The notes: generated from the sequence alone by a model not told the origin. A stretch of DNA of 18,742 nucleotides from DATBLZ01 sp036555065 (GCA_036555065.1 DATBLZ010000123.1:1-18742); one strand, 5' to 3'; counted from the first letter of the stretch, positions 1 through 8,026 are shown. Numbers and translations are program-made.

Positions 1-1
1 G

Positions 2-418
2 ATCTCGAGCCTCAAGCTCGATTGGCCGGAGAAGTTGACGGGACGCTTGTCGCGCGGCTCCGGCTTCAGCGAAGGCGTCACGGTCGCAGCCGTAACGCTC
101 GGCGACCTCATCGCGAAACATGGCGCTCCCAAGTATTTGAAGCTCGACATCGAAGGCGCCGACGTCGAGGCTCTCGCAACGCTGCGTCGGCCTGTGGACG
201 TCGTTTCGTTCGAGCATGTGCCGCATCTCGCGGCGCAGACGGCCGAGGCCGTCGCGATTCTCGCGCAGCTCGCGCCCTACCGCTTCAACTACTTTCCGCG
301 GGAATCGCATCGGTTTCGACTCGCGAGCGCCGTCGGCGGCGAAGCGCTGCTTGCGGAGCTGAACGAGCCGAGCGCGCGCAAATGGTCGAGCGACGTTTTT
401 GCGTTTCGCTCGGGCTGA
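2..418 (+). CDS. FkbM family methyltransferase, C-terminal part (5' truncated by window)
   Basis: The reading frame is open from base 2 and ends with TGA at 416-418, so only the C-terminal ~138 residues are present. The start lies outside the window. The fragment contains the segment 'YLKLDIEGADVEAL' followed by 'VVSFEHVP', which is the hallmark of FkbM-type SAM-dependent methyltransferases (acidic 'DIEGAD' core strand, then the second conserved strand with E/H). Family members typically O-methylate sugars or small secondary metabolites. The substrate cannot be told from this fragment. The SAM-binding glycine-rich motif would lie upstream and is not visible. The stop codon directly abuts the stop of the convergent gene at 419, with no room for a terminator. 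Confidence 0.85.
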   Translation: MSSLKLDWPEKLTGRLSRGSGFSEGVTVAAVTLGDLIAKHGAPKYLKLDIEGADVEALATLRRPVDVVSFEHVPHLAAQTAEAVAILAQLAPYRFNYFPRESHRFRLASAVGGEALLAELNEPSARKWSSDVFAFRSG

Positions 419-2665
419 CTACATGCAAGTCGTGAGGCTCGTGATCCAGTCGCGTATTAGCATGACGCCGGCTTGATCGACGACGTTCGAGGCGAGCGGC
501 GGCATCGCGTTGACGTCGCCGCGACGATTGATGCGCTCGACGAGCACGGAGAGACTCGGATTTCCAGCCGCGATGATCCGCGCGTTCGCGCCCAAGCCGA
601 GGTCGCCCGCCTGCGGGGGGGCGTTGCAGGCGAGCGTGTTTTGCAACGCCGTGGAGTAGCGCCAATCCATCGAGCTCGGCGTCGGGCCGCCCGTGCGGTG
701 ACAGTTCGCGCAGTTCGTGTGCAGATACGCGCGCGCGCGCGCCGATAACGTCGCAGCCGTATCGGTGGGATTGGCGAGCTGCGGGTGGGTGCTCGGATTG
801 CCGAGCGGCGCGGCGAACAGGCCGATCGCGTCGAGCGTTGCGAGCTGGTTCGCGGTCCGGCCCGTCGCCGCGTAAGTAAAGTCGCGATTGAGCTGCGCCG
901 TCTCGAGGCCGAGCGCGAATCCCGCGGCGGCCGTGTGACACGTGAGGCAGTCGTTGCCGCTCGGGAAGATCCAGTTTTGCCCGGCCACCATCGCAGTCTT
1001 GCCGCCTTGGACGAGCGTCGCATCGGTCTGCTGCTGGTTCCACTCGTAGCTGTACCCGGCCCAGGTGCCGTCCGGGTGGCGCATGAAGAGCCGCGTCTCG
1101 ACGAGAATCGCGCCGAGCCGGAAATGCTTCATGAGCACGGCGCCCGGCGGAAATACGAAATCGCCGTCGGCTTGCACTTGGATCGTCGTGCCGTTCGGCA
1201 CCGCGAGCCAGCGCTCCTTCGTCGCGCCATCCGACCAGAAGGGCGCGCCGACCGTATAAGGAATGAGCCCGCTCGCAGGCAACGCGGGATTCTGCTGGCT
1301 CACGCAGCCGGTCGCCGAGAGCTGCGTGGCCACGGGCGGTTGGCCGGGCTGTCCGCCGCCACCATCGACGATGCGATAGAGGTCGCCGCCCGAGTAGTCA
1401 ACGACATAGAGCTCGCCGTCGTTGGCCTCACCAAATGAAGAAATGGAATAGCCGGTGTCGAGCAGCTGCTCGCTCGTGAACCCGCCCGAACCGTTGGGAT
1501 TGAGCCGCCATATTCGGCCGCTGATGAAGTCGCCGAACACGTAGCGGCCGACGAGCGCAGGCAGCGCGCTGCCGCGATAGACATAGCCGCCCGTGACCGA
1601 TGCGCCGAGGTTGCGATCATAGTCATGGACGGGCGAGACGAATGTCGCGCTGCAGCTTTGCGTCGGGCTCGGGTACGCGATGCTGCCCTCGCGGCAGTTC
1701 CAGCCGTAGTTGCCGCCGCGTTGCACGCGATCGATCTCCTCGCGCGCGCCCTGGCCGACGTCGCCGACCCAAAGGTCCCCGTTCGCGCGGTCGAAGCTCC
1801 AGCGCCACGGGTTGCGCAAGCCCGAGGCGTAGATCTCGGGGCAGTTCGTCGCGCTCGTGTGGTCCGCGGGGCACTTCGCGCCGGGTGTCGTGAAGAAAGG
1901 GTTGGTCGAGGGAATCGTATAAGGTGCAGCGCCGTCGACATCGATGCGCAGCATGTCACCGAGCACGTCGGTCGTGTCCTGGCCGTGGCCTTGCGGGTCG
2001 CCGCCCGAGCCCCCGTCGCCGAGGCCGAAATAGAGGTAGCCATCCGGGCCGAAGGTGATCTGCCCGCCGTTGTGATTCGTATAGGGCTGATTGACACGCA
2101 GGATCTCTTGGTACGTTTGCGGATCGAGCGTTTGGCCGCTGGCGCTCGCCGTGAAGCGCGCGACGATCGAGACCAGCGGCCACGATTGAGATGGGCCAGT
2201 TTCGGTCCAAGACAGGTACACGAAACGATTGGATGCATAGCTCGGGTGAAACGCCATGCCGAGCAAGCCGCCTTCGCCGCCTGCGTTGAAGCCCGCGCGA
2301 AACGCCGGAAGATCGATGAAATCCGTGTCGAAGGCGGCAACATTCGGGGTGTTCTGGAACGCCCGCACGCGGCCCGTCTTCTGCAGCACGAACCAGCGCG
2401 ACGAATCTCCGGGTGCCTGCAGCATCGCGAGCGGCTCGCTAAATGCGAGGCTCGCGAACACTGGCGCGAGCGCGATCGTGCCGCCACCACCGGAATTCAA
2501 CGCGGGCGCGAGGCAGGTGAGATTCGACGGTCGCTGATCGAGGCCCGAGCTCGGGTTCGGCGGATTGGGCGGATTTCCCGTCGAGCCGCCGCCCGAGGAC
2601 GAGCTCCGGCAGCCCGCCGCGGCGAGCACCATGAGAACCAAGACGAGCCGAGATCCTACGGCCAT
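419..2665 (-). CDS. Lipoprotein: PQQ-dependent sugar dehydrogenase-like propeller fused to SO2930-type diheme cytochrome c
   Basis: This 748-residue protein has a lipoprotein signal (lipobox AAGC, Cys19) and then a Ser/Gly/Pro-rich linker. Residues ~50-440 form a glucose/sorbosone dehydrogenase-type beta-propeller. The expected catalytic-site pieces are visible: 'NHNGG' at 197-201 (His198 matches the catalytic His of soluble GDH), 'DGYLYFGLGDGG', and 'GLRNPWRWSFD' with Arg284. Residues ~448-748 match the SO2930/HNE_0200 family of diheme cytochromes, with heme motifs CLTCH (573-577) and CANCH (652-656). The likely role is periplasmic or outer-membrane oxidation of a sugar or alcohol, with electrons passed internally to the hemes. 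The substrate is unknown and PQQ dependence is assumed from family. I chose ATG 2665 because GGAAG lies 7 nt upstream and the signal peptide is compact. ATG 2698 is an in-frame alternative without a good Shine-Dalgarno. The open frame continues up to 3121, but this is GC-rich read-through. Confidence 0.88.
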   Translation of the reverse strand: MAVGSRLVLVLMVLAAAGCRSSSSGGGSTGNPPNPPNPSSGLDQRPSNLTCLAPALNSGGGGTIALAPVFASLAFSEPLAMLQAPGDSSRWFVLQKTGRVRAFQNTPNVAAFDTDFIDLPAFRAGFNAGGEGGLLGMAFHPSYASNRFVYLSWTETGPSQSWPLVSIVARFTASASGQTLDPQTYQEILRVNQPYTNHNGGQITFGPDGYLYFGLGDGGSGGDPQGHGQDTTDVLGDMLRIDVDGAAPYTIPSTNPFFTTPGAKCPADHTSATNCPEIYASGLRNPWRWSFDRANGDLWVGDVGQGAREEIDRVQRGGNYGWNCREGSIAYPSPTQSCSATFVSPVHDYDRNLGASVTGGYVYRGSALPALVGRYVFGDFISGRIWRLNPNGSGGFTSEQLLDTGYSISSFGEANDGELYVVDYSGGDLYRIVDGGGGQPGQPPVATQLSATGCVSQQNPALPASGLIPYTVGAPFWSDGATKERWLAVPNGTTIQVQADGDFVFPPGAVLMKHFRLGAILVETRLFMRHPDGTWAGYSYEWNQQQTDATLVQGGKTAMVAGQNWIFPSGNDCLTCHTAAAGFALGLETAQLNRDFTYAATGRTANQLATLDAIGLFAAPLGNPSTHPQLANPTDTAATLSARARAYLHTNCANCHRTGGPTPSSMDWRYSTALQNTLACNAPPQAGDLGLGANARIIAAGNPSLSVLVERINRRGDVNAMPPLASNVVDQAGVMLIRDWITSLTTCM

Positions 2666-2735
2666 GGGCGCGCTTCCACAGTCCCTGTCGACGGTCATGC
2701 TGACACCAGCAGCGAACCGAAAACAAGCGTTCTCG

Positions 2736-2753
2736 TGTCGGTTTTGACCGACA
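2736..2753 (-). repeat. Perfect 7-bp stem-loop upstream of the PQQ/diheme gene
   Basis: The arms TGTCGGT (2736-2742) and ACCGACA (2747-2753) are perfectly complementary with a 4-nt loop. They lie in the 113-nt gap between the TonB-domain gene (stop at 2779) and the start at 2665. On the minus strand no T-run follows, so this is not a classical terminator. It could be a 5'-leader hairpin or an operator, or it may be chance. Confidence 0.4.
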
Positions 2754-2778
2754 GCGCATTGAACTTTAAACGGATCGG

Positions 2779-3489
2779 CTAGAACGTTTTGTCGAGCTGA
2801 TAGCTGTACGTGCGGCAGCCGGGGCGAAGACCCGTGCCGTTCGGCCACGGCCGATAGCGCGACGCGTAGGTTGCAACGAGCGTCGGCGTCCGGAAATGCT
2901 CGTTCGATAGCTCCACGACCTCGGGCGCGAGGATCGTTCCCGTAGCGTCGACGAAGAAGCACGCGACCGCATACCCTTCCGCGGCCGCGCGGACGGCGTC
3001 GCGCGGATAACGCGGTGTCGCGCTGACATCCGGGACCAGCGGCGGCACGAAATACTCGAGAGCCGAGCCCTGAACGGCACGTGCGGCCGCTTCGGCCCCG
3101 CCCACGCGTTGCGCGCACCACCAGCCGCCCTGATCAACGGGCGTGCTCCAGGTTCCCGCAAACGTCGCGCGCGTCAAGTCAGCCGTGAAACTGCGCCCCG
3201 TCTCCGACTCCGTGAATACGAGCTCGTCCTTTTCCGGGCTCCAAGGAAATATCGCGACCCAGTCGCCCGCGCCGCGCGAAGTCTGGATCGCGAAGCTCCC
3301 CGTTCTCGTCGGCGTCACGTGCACGAGAAAGCGCGTGTCGCGAGCGCTGTGTTGATCGCCGTAAGTCACGCACGCCCAGATTCCCGCGGGATCGAGCTCT
3401 TTGCGCGCCGCGATCGGCGAATCGAGCGGTGCGGCTGCCGCGGCGAGCCCGCCGGCGAGCAAACCTGATCTCCAAGCGAAGCGCGTTAT
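2779..3489 (-). CDS. TonB C-terminal-domain secreted protein (start codon uncertain, ATA or TTG)
   Basis: Read from 3489 the protein has 236 residues. It opens with a basic n-region ('TRFAWR') and a hydrophobic Ala/Gly/Leu stretch typical of a signal peptide or anchor. A middle domain of unknown fold follows (~30-145). The C-terminus (~158-235) matches the TonB C-terminal domain: 'PRYPRDAVRAAAEGYAVACFFVDATG', then an acidic strand and 'YRPW'. There is no Pro-rich spacer, so it is not a classical energizing TonB. Such proteins are often periplasmic accessory proteins. Four Cys (40, 125, 177, 225) could form disulfides. The start is the problem. A perfect GGAGG with 7-nt spacing points to ATA at 3489, overlapping the TPR stop. 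The next usable codon is TTG at 3462, also 7 nt after a GGAG, but it would remove the positive n-region. It lies directly behind the TPR gene and is probably translationally coupled to it. Confidence 0.75.
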   Translation of the reverse strand: MTRFAWRSGLLAGGLAAAAAPLDSPIAARKELDPAGIWACVTYGDQHSARDTRFLVHVTPTRTGSFAIQTSRGAGDWVAIFPWSPEKDELVFTESETGRSFTADLTRATFAGTWSTPVDQGGWWCAQRVGGAEAAARAVQGSALEYFVPPLVPDVSATPRYPRDAVRAAAEGYAVACFFVDATGTILAPEVVELSNEHFRTPTLVATYASRYRPWPNGTGLRPGCRTYSYQLDKTF

Positions 3490-4001
3490 TGGTTTTCCTC
3501 CAGAGTCACGCGCGGCCGCAAACCCGCTTCGTTGATCATGGCCCGGATCTGCTCCACTTGCTTGGCGTTCGGGCTGATCGCTGCGGCCACGTCGAGATCG
3601 GCGGTCGCCTGCGCGTACATGCCTTTGAGCCAATAGGCATACGAGCGGTTGCTGAACGCACGCCAATTGTGCTCGCTGACGGCGATCGATTCCGTGCAGA
3701 GCTCGATCGCGCGATCGGGCATGCGTTTCGCGGCGTAAGCGGCGCACAAGTTCGACAGCGCCGCGGCGCGATCGGATTGGCTGTTATCGCCGCGCTCGAG
3801 GCCGAGCGTGGTCAGGCGGATGCCTTCGTCGTATTGTCCTGCCCTGATCGCGTCGGCGCCGGCCGCAAGCAAGGGATTGCCCCCGCCGATCACCGTTCGA
3901 TTGTCCGCCGGAGCGTCTTCGACCTGCGCGAAGCCAGGGACTGCCACGAGGCACATGACGAGGCCCCAGAGAATGGCGCGAACCAGTGTGGCCTCCTGCA
4001 T
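3486..4001 (-). CDS. Secreted tetratricopeptide (TPR) protein
   Basis: This 171-residue protein has a Sec signal peptide ('ILWGLVMCLVAVPGFA', cleavage expected after Ala25). Three helical TPR-like units follow at roughly 43-75, 78-111 and 112-145. Typical positions are visible, such as 'AALSNLCAAYAAKRMPDRAIELCTES' (a 26-residue unit at about 79-104, given here as a landmark only) and 'AFSNRSYAYWLKGMYAQA'. It is probably a periplasmic scaffold for protein-protein interaction, and the partner is unknown. ATG 4001 has a poor Shine-Dalgarno. An AGGAGG lies inside the first codons, just before a CTG, so the true start may be a few codons downstream. The stop overlaps the start region of the TonB-domain gene, which suggests coupled translation. 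It is divergent from moeA, 42 nt away. Confidence 0.8.
   Translation of the reverse strand: MQEATLVRAILWGLVMCLVAVPGFAQVEDAPADNRTVIGGGNPLLAAGADAIRAGQYDEGIRLTTLGLERGDNSQSDRAAALSNLCAAYAAKRMPDRAIELCTESIAVSEHNWRAFSNRSYAYWLKGMYAQATADLDVAAAISPNAKQVEQIRAMINEAGLRPRVTLEENQ
3487..3501 (-). promoter_or_regulatory. Strong Shine-Dalgarno followed by a non-canonical ATA start position
   Basis: On the minus strand GGAGG (3501-3497) is followed by a 7-nt spacer and then ATA (3489-3487), which overlaps the upstream TAA stop (3488-3486) as ATAA. This is exactly where an ATGA stop/start overlap would be expected. Confidence 0.6.
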
Positions 4002-4043
4002 ACTAATACGGCCGGGAAAACGACCTCGATTCGAGTATAGCGC

Positions 4044-5234
4044 ATGACCGAACCAGCCGATGCCGAGTCGCTGATCCGCGCCCGCATGCCGCGCTGGCCG
4101 GCCGAAACCGTCCGCATCGACCGCGGCGTCGGCAGGGTCCTCGCGGAAACCATCCGTGCAGAGCGCGATGAGCCCCCGTTCGACCGCGCGACGATGGACG
4201 GCATCGCGATCGCCCATGCCGATTGGGCGTCGGGCGTGCGCCGTTTCCGGATTTTGGGAGTGCAGCCGGCAGGTGCCCCGCCGCTCGCGCTCACGCGCCC
4301 CGGCGAATGCGTGCGAATCATGACGGGCGCCGCGTGCCCGCGCGGCGCGGATACGATCGTGCCGACCGAGCGTCTCGAGATCCGCGGCACTGAAGCCGCG
4401 ATCGATGCAACCGAGGTCAACGCCCGGCAGTTCATTCACGCACGCGGCAGCGACGGCCGCGGCGGGGACACATTGCTCGTGCCCGGTGTGCGTCTCGGGC
4501 CCGCGGAGATCGCCGTGCTCGCGGGCGCCGGGCGCGCGCAAACCTCGGTCGCGATCGTGCCGCGTGTCGCCGCGATCTCGACGGGCGATGAGCTCGTCGA
4601 CCCCGGTGAGCCGGTCGAGCCCTATCAGATTCGCTCGAGCAACGATTTCGCGATCGAGGCGAGCCTGCACCGCTCCGGTCTCGCAAACATCACGCGTACG
4701 CGTCTCAAAGACGACCCCGACACGATGCTCACGGCGATCCGCGCATTGCACGAGTCGCACGACGCGCTGATCTTGAGCGGCGGCGTATCGGCAGGCGACT
4801 TCGATTTCGTTCCGAGCGTCTTGAAAAGCCTCGGGGCCGAGCTCGTGTTTCACCGCATCCGCCAGCGGCCGGGTCGGCCCATGTGGTTCGGCGTGAGCAA
4901 AGCGCAGAAGCCGATCTTTGCGCTGCCCGGAAACCCCGTCTCGACGCTCGTCTGCCTAACGCGGTACGTGGCACCCGCGCTGCGTTACGCGGCCGGCCGG
5001 CCCGACGAGCCGCCCGAGCGCGTCCGGCTCACGGAGCGCGTCGTAGGACCTGCGGAATTCACGTACTTTCTGCCCGTGAAGCTGAGCTCCTCGGGCGACG
5101 GCGTCGCGCTTGCCGAGCCGCGGCCGACGAATACGTCCGGAGACTTCGTCTCGCTCGCGGGCACGCATGGTTTCGTCGAGCTTCCGGCCGGCACACACGA
5201 AGCCGGCAAAGTCGCGCGTTTGTTCCGGTGGTGA
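4044..5234 (+). CDS. moeA: Molybdopterin molybdotransferase MoeA
   Basis: This 396-residue cytoplasmic enzyme is the usual length for the family. It inserts molybdate into adenylylated molybdopterin in the last step of molybdenum cofactor synthesis. The MoeA N-terminal domains contain 'PPFDRATMDGIAIAHAD', where Asp52 is the conserved catalytic Asp and the usual Tyr after DG is Ile here. The central MoCF-binding domain (~165-305) has 'AISTGDEL', 'ILSGGVSAGDFDFV' and the 'LPGNPVS' loop. A C-terminal beta-domain runs ~315-396. ATG 4044 fits the family N-terminus. GAG 8 nt upstream is a weak Shine-Dalgarno. It stands alone here: no moaA-E, mogA or molybdoenzyme gene is in the window. It is divergent from the TPR gene and convergent with the gene at 5271 (36-nt gap). 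Confidence 0.96.
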   Translation: MTEPADAESLIRARMPRWPAETVRIDRGVGRVLAETIRAERDEPPFDRATMDGIAIAHADWASGVRRFRILGVQPAGAPPLALTRPGECVRIMTGAACPRGADTIVPTERLEIRGTEAAIDATEVNARQFIHARGSDGRGGDTLLVPGVRLGPAEIAVLAGAGRAQTSVAIVPRVAAISTGDELVDPGEPVEPYQIRSSNDFAIEASLHRSGLANITRTRLKDDPDTMLTAIRALHESHDALILSGGVSAGDFDFVPSVLKSLGAELVFHRIRQRPGRPMWFGVSKAQKPIFALPGNPVSTLVCLTRYVAPALRYAAGRPDEPPERVRLTERVVGPAEFTYFLPVKLSSSGDGVALAEPRPTNTSGDFVSLAGTHGFVELPAGTHEAGKVARLFRW

Positions 5235-5270
5235 GGCTCGGCGCCGTGCGGCCTGGACGCCAGTCCGTCG

Positions 5271-6077
5271 TCATTGGTAATGCTGGATGTCCTTCTCGTT
5301 CTCCGTGCAGAAGTACTCGAGCAGATCGTCGTCGGGGATGAGCGTCGCCGTGACCGTGAAAGTGATCGGCTGCGTATACGCGCCGGGATCGTCTACCGTC
5401 GTCTCGATCTCCAAGTGTCCCGCATCGCGCCGCCGCCAGCGCTCGGTCAAGCGCAGCTGGGCGGTGGCCGGGTGCCCCATGCCGTCGAGCCAATGGTCGT
5501 CCTTGAATCCGACGGTCTCGACGACGAACGCATCGCCTTCCCACCTGCCGGTCGAGTAACCCAGCGAACGCGGTAGGGGATCCTCGACGGGCCTGCGGCC
5601 GTCGAGAAAAATTTGGCGAAAATCCTGGTCTTGCTCGTAGAGCACCATTACCAGATGAGGCGTCTGCACGACCTTGTAAGGCAGTGGTATCGAGTTCAGC
5701 ATCGGCACACCCGTAGGCTTGCAGTGCGCCGTCGGCGCATCCGCTCCGTCGCTTTGCATCCGCTGGTCGAAGAGCTCGGCAGCCCACGGCTGGAGCGGCA
5801 CGTCCTCGGGCTTCATGTCGGCGGCGATATTGATCATGTGCCGTGGAAACGGGATATCGCCCTCGATCGTAAGAAACCCTTGGACGGGATCCGGGTCGGG
5901 ATTCCACACGCCGGACAGATCCGGTCGTCCGTCGGGGGCCCGCGGGGCCGGCGCGGTGAGATCCGGCTCGCCTGCCGGCGTGCGGGGAATCGAGGTGTTC
6001 CGAACTTGGGCCCATTGCGCCTCGGCCGCGGGCGCTAAGGCCAACAGCGCGAGAATGGAGGTGGCTACCGATTTCAT
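5271..6077 (-). CDS. Secreted protein of the 'DGRPDLSGVW' family, unknown function
   Basis: This 268-residue protein has a Sec signal peptide (MKSVATSILALLALAPAAEA, cleaved before Gln-Trp). It carries motifs that recur in a poorly named family common in Acidobacteria and some gammaproteobacteria: 'DGRPDLSGVW' near residue 52, 'GRWEGDAFVVETVGF', and a 'TERWRRRD...HLEIETTVDDPGAYT' segment. The C-terminus looks beta-rich. No catalytic motif is evident. Its ATG overlaps the TGA of the DUF6152 gene by 4 nt (ATGA), so the two are translationally coupled. From memory, this pair is often adjacent in other genomes. Function is unknown. Confidence 0.85.
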   Translation of the reverse strand: MKSVATSILALLALAPAAEAQWAQVRNTSIPRTPAGEPDLTAPAPRAPDGRPDLSGVWNPDPDPVQGFLTIEGDIPFPRHMINIAADMKPEDVPLQPWAAELFDQRMQSDGADAPTAHCKPTGVPMLNSIPLPYKVVQTPHLVMVLYEQDQDFRQIFLDGRRPVEDPLPRSLGYSTGRWEGDAFVVETVGFKDDHWLDGMGHPATAQLRLTERWRRRDAGHLEIETTVDDPGAYTQPITFTVTATLIPDDDLLEYFCTENEKDIQHYQ

Positions 6078-6478
6078 TGCGCGCTCCCGCTTTGGCTCGA
6101 GCCGCCGAGAAGCTTCTGCCCCGTCGCGGTCAGCGTGATGCTCCGCGCATTGGCGATGTTGCTGCCGTTTTTCGCCTGGAAACTCTCGACCGTGACGACG
6201 TCGCCCTCCTTCATCGTGCTGCGCGTCCAGCCGTTGCGCAACAGCAAGTTCGGGCTCGCAAGCTCCAGGCCCCAGTTCACGACGTTGCCCGCCTCGTCCT
6301 TGACGTCGATGTAGAACCATGTGTGCGGGTTCTGCCATTCGACTTTCGTGACGGTCCCGGTCAGCGTAAGGGGCTTATCGGCATCGAACTCGGCAGAGAA
6401 GGAGTGATGTCCAAACACCGGCATGGCAAAGAGAAGGCCACTCACGCCGACGGCCGCCGGCAACGACGTCTTCTTCAT
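6074..6478 (-). CDS. DUF6152 family secreted protein
   Basis: This 134-residue protein has the signal peptide MKKTSLPAAVGVSGLLFAMPVFG and a mature region starting 'HHSFSAEFD'. 'PLTLTGTVTKVEWQNPHTWFYIDV' and a later 'W.LELASPN.L...GW' segment are characteristic of DUF6152 (a small OB-fold-like beta protein with conserved N-terminal 'HHSF' and 'NPH'). The paired His at the mature N-terminus could bind a metal, which is speculation. I chose ATG 6478 over the in-frame ATT at 6490 because of the GGGGGA in front and the standard MKK signal-peptide start. It is coupled by ATGA to the next gene. Confidence 0.9.
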   Translation of the reverse strand: MKKTSLPAAVGVSGLLFAMPVFGHHSFSAEFDADKPLTLTGTVTKVEWQNPHTWFYIDVKDEAGNVVNWGLELASPNLLLRNGWTRSTMKEGDVVTVESFQAKNGSNIANARSITLTATGQKLLGGSSQSGSAQ

Positions 6479-6518
6479 GAATTCCCCCAATGACTACGTT
6501 GTTTTGTGAGTTTTCGGT

Positions 6519-6845
6519 CTACGGGTCGAGAGACTCAATGCTTACGAGCTTGCCTTCCTCGAAGGTCAGCCGGACAGGAATTCGGTTGCTGCGGTCATAG
6601 GTCCACAGCTCGCGCTCGACGGCGCCGATCTGGCGCGTGCCGCCGCTGGCGTTGCGCGCGTAGATGGGCTCCGTCACTGTCTCGCGGGCCGTCGGCTCGC
6701 CGCACTTTTCGAGCACCTTGCTGTCAGGATCGCCGCGCGAGATCACCACGCTGCTGCAGCGCCAGGTATCGACTTCGGTCCCGCGCGCCGCCGAGCCGGC
6801 GTGCAGCGACAGAAGCAAAGCCGCCGTAACCGCCCAGTGACGCAT
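6519..6845 (-). CDS. DUF2845 domain-containing secreted protein
   Basis: This 108-residue protein has a signal peptide of about 20 residues. The mature part contains 'CSSVVISRGDPDSKVLEKCGEP' (shown by its landmarks Cys30, Gly-Asp, Cys48, Gly-Glu-Pro), which is the DUF2845 signature. A 'LWTYDR' strand and a C-terminal 'LTFEEGKLVSIE' follow, so the fold resembles small SmpA/BamE-like periplasmic proteins. The two Cys could pair. GGAGG lies 5 nt before ATG 6845. The gene follows the DUF3570 gene by 23 nt. Function is unknown. Confidence 0.85.
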   Translation of the reverse strand: MRHWAVTAALLLSLHAGSAARGTEVDTWRCSSVVISRGDPDSKVLEKCGEPTARETVTEPIYARNASGGTRQIGAVERELWTYDRSNRIPVRLTFEEGKLVSIESLDP

Positions 6846-6868
6846 TGTCGCCTCCGCGTGCTTCGCTA

Positions 6869-8026
6869 TCAGAACCAGAACGATACGAAGAATTGAAACA
6901 CGTTCGCCTCGAAGCTGTACAGAGGCTCTTGTCCGGGGACTGCTCCGGATCCGGTGAGGTCGCGGAAATCGTCGTATTGAAACGCGATACGATCGTAGAA
7001 AACGCTGACGCTGCCCTTGTCCACGAAGTGCCAGCCGCCGCGCAGAATGTCGTAAGTCATGCCGAGCCGGAGCGTTTGGCTCGCGAACGCGCTGAGCTCC
7101 TTGTCGCGCGCCAAGAAGTTCTGCGCGTTGACGTAGGGGAATAGGTCGCTGTAGAAGTCGGCGTTGTTCTGCGAGTAGAACCGCAGCTTCGCTTCTATGA
7201 TCCAGCCGCCGTCGAGCGGATGCGTGTAACCGAGCTCGTAGGTATCGGCCTTGATGTCCCAGGTGTCGTGGTATGACCGATACTCGCCGTGGATGGCCGC
7301 GCGGTATGGGAGGTAGTAACGGAGCCGCAATGCGCCCGCATCGCTCGTGCGCGTGCGCGGATAGACCTCGGGCTGGTAGCTGTAGCCCTGCGGAGTGGTC
7401 GTGTCGACGTATCGAACGGACCTGTACGGGTTGTTCAAGAAGCCTTCATCCGTGATCGTTTCGAACGAGAGACCGAGCAACAGCTTCTTCGTGAGGATTT
7501 GCGAGAGGCCGACTCGATACTGTTGGCGCTCCACGACGTCGGCGAACAACGGGTCGCCGCGTCGAGCGACAGTGTCGTCACCGAGAGAATAGCCGAGCGA
7601 TACGGTCGTCAGATCGCCGAAGAGATCCTGACTGATCCCGAAACTGAACGTCTCGGCCGTGTAATCGTTCTCCTCGCTCTGCGTGAGGCCCATGCTCATG
7701 GTCCAGCGATCATGGAGATAGTCGAGCCCGACCGAATACTGCGTGCGCTCCTCCTCGTACGGGCTCGCCGTCGTCACGACGTCGATCGAGGCGCTGCTGA
7801 CCTTGTCGACGTAGTAGTTCGCCGAGGCCGAAAACTTGCCCGCGAATTGCTTGCGCATCAACAGTGACGGTCCCTGGATCGTCACGCCGCCGCCGTCGTA
7901 GGAGTGGAACAGCACATCGGCGCGATCCTCAGGCAGCACGCCCGCGCTCGCGGGCGTCGCCACGACGAGCGCGGCTACGACGAGTAGTAGCGACTTTAGC
8001 CGCGATCTTGAGCTCTCGGCGCGCAT
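6869..8026 (-). CDS. DUF3570 outer-membrane beta-barrel protein
   Basis: This 385-residue protein has a signal peptide (cleavage after Ala28, 'TPASA'). The mature start 'LPEDRADVLFHSYDGGGV' and the segment 'SANYYVDKVSSASIDVVTTA' are the family signature of DUF3570. The rest is alternating amphipathic beta strands, ending in 'FFVSFWF' with a terminal Phe as expected for a Bam substrate. The likely role is an outer-membrane barrel or porin-like channel. Its ATG overlaps the DUF4266 stop as TGATG, so the two are coupled. DUF4266 and DUF3570 are a recurrent pair, often with a TlpA-type thioredoxin as here. An in-frame ATG at 8035 would add three residues, and I prefer the coupled start. Confidence 0.9.
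   Translation of the reverse strand: MRAESSRSRLKSLLLVVAALVVATPASAGVLPEDRADVLFHSYDGGGVTIQGPSLLMRKQFAGKFSASANYYVDKVSSASIDVVTTASPYEEERTQYSVGLDYLHDRWTMSMGLTQSEENDYTAETFSFGISQDLFGDLTTVSLGYSLGDDTVARRGDPLFADVVERQQYRVGLSQILTKKLLLGLSFETITDEGFLNNPYRSVRYVDTTTPQGYSYQPEVYPRTRTSDAGALRLRYYLPYRAAIHGEYRSYHDTWDIKADTYELGYTHPLDGGWIIEAKLRFYSQNNADFYSDLFPYVNAQNFLARDKELSAFASQTLRLGMTYDILRGGWHFVDKGSVSVFYDRIAFQYDDFRDLTGSGAVPGQEPLYSFEANVFQFFVSFWF

Noticed and set aside
2666..3121. Upstream extension of the PQQ/diheme gene by 152 codons
   Set aside because: It overlaps the TonB-domain gene in another frame, is Arg-rich and low in sense content, and the lipoprotein signal begins at 2665.
4036..4041. TATAGC as a -10 element for moeA
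   Set aside because: It is only 2 nt before the ATG, so transcription would begin inside the coding sequence.
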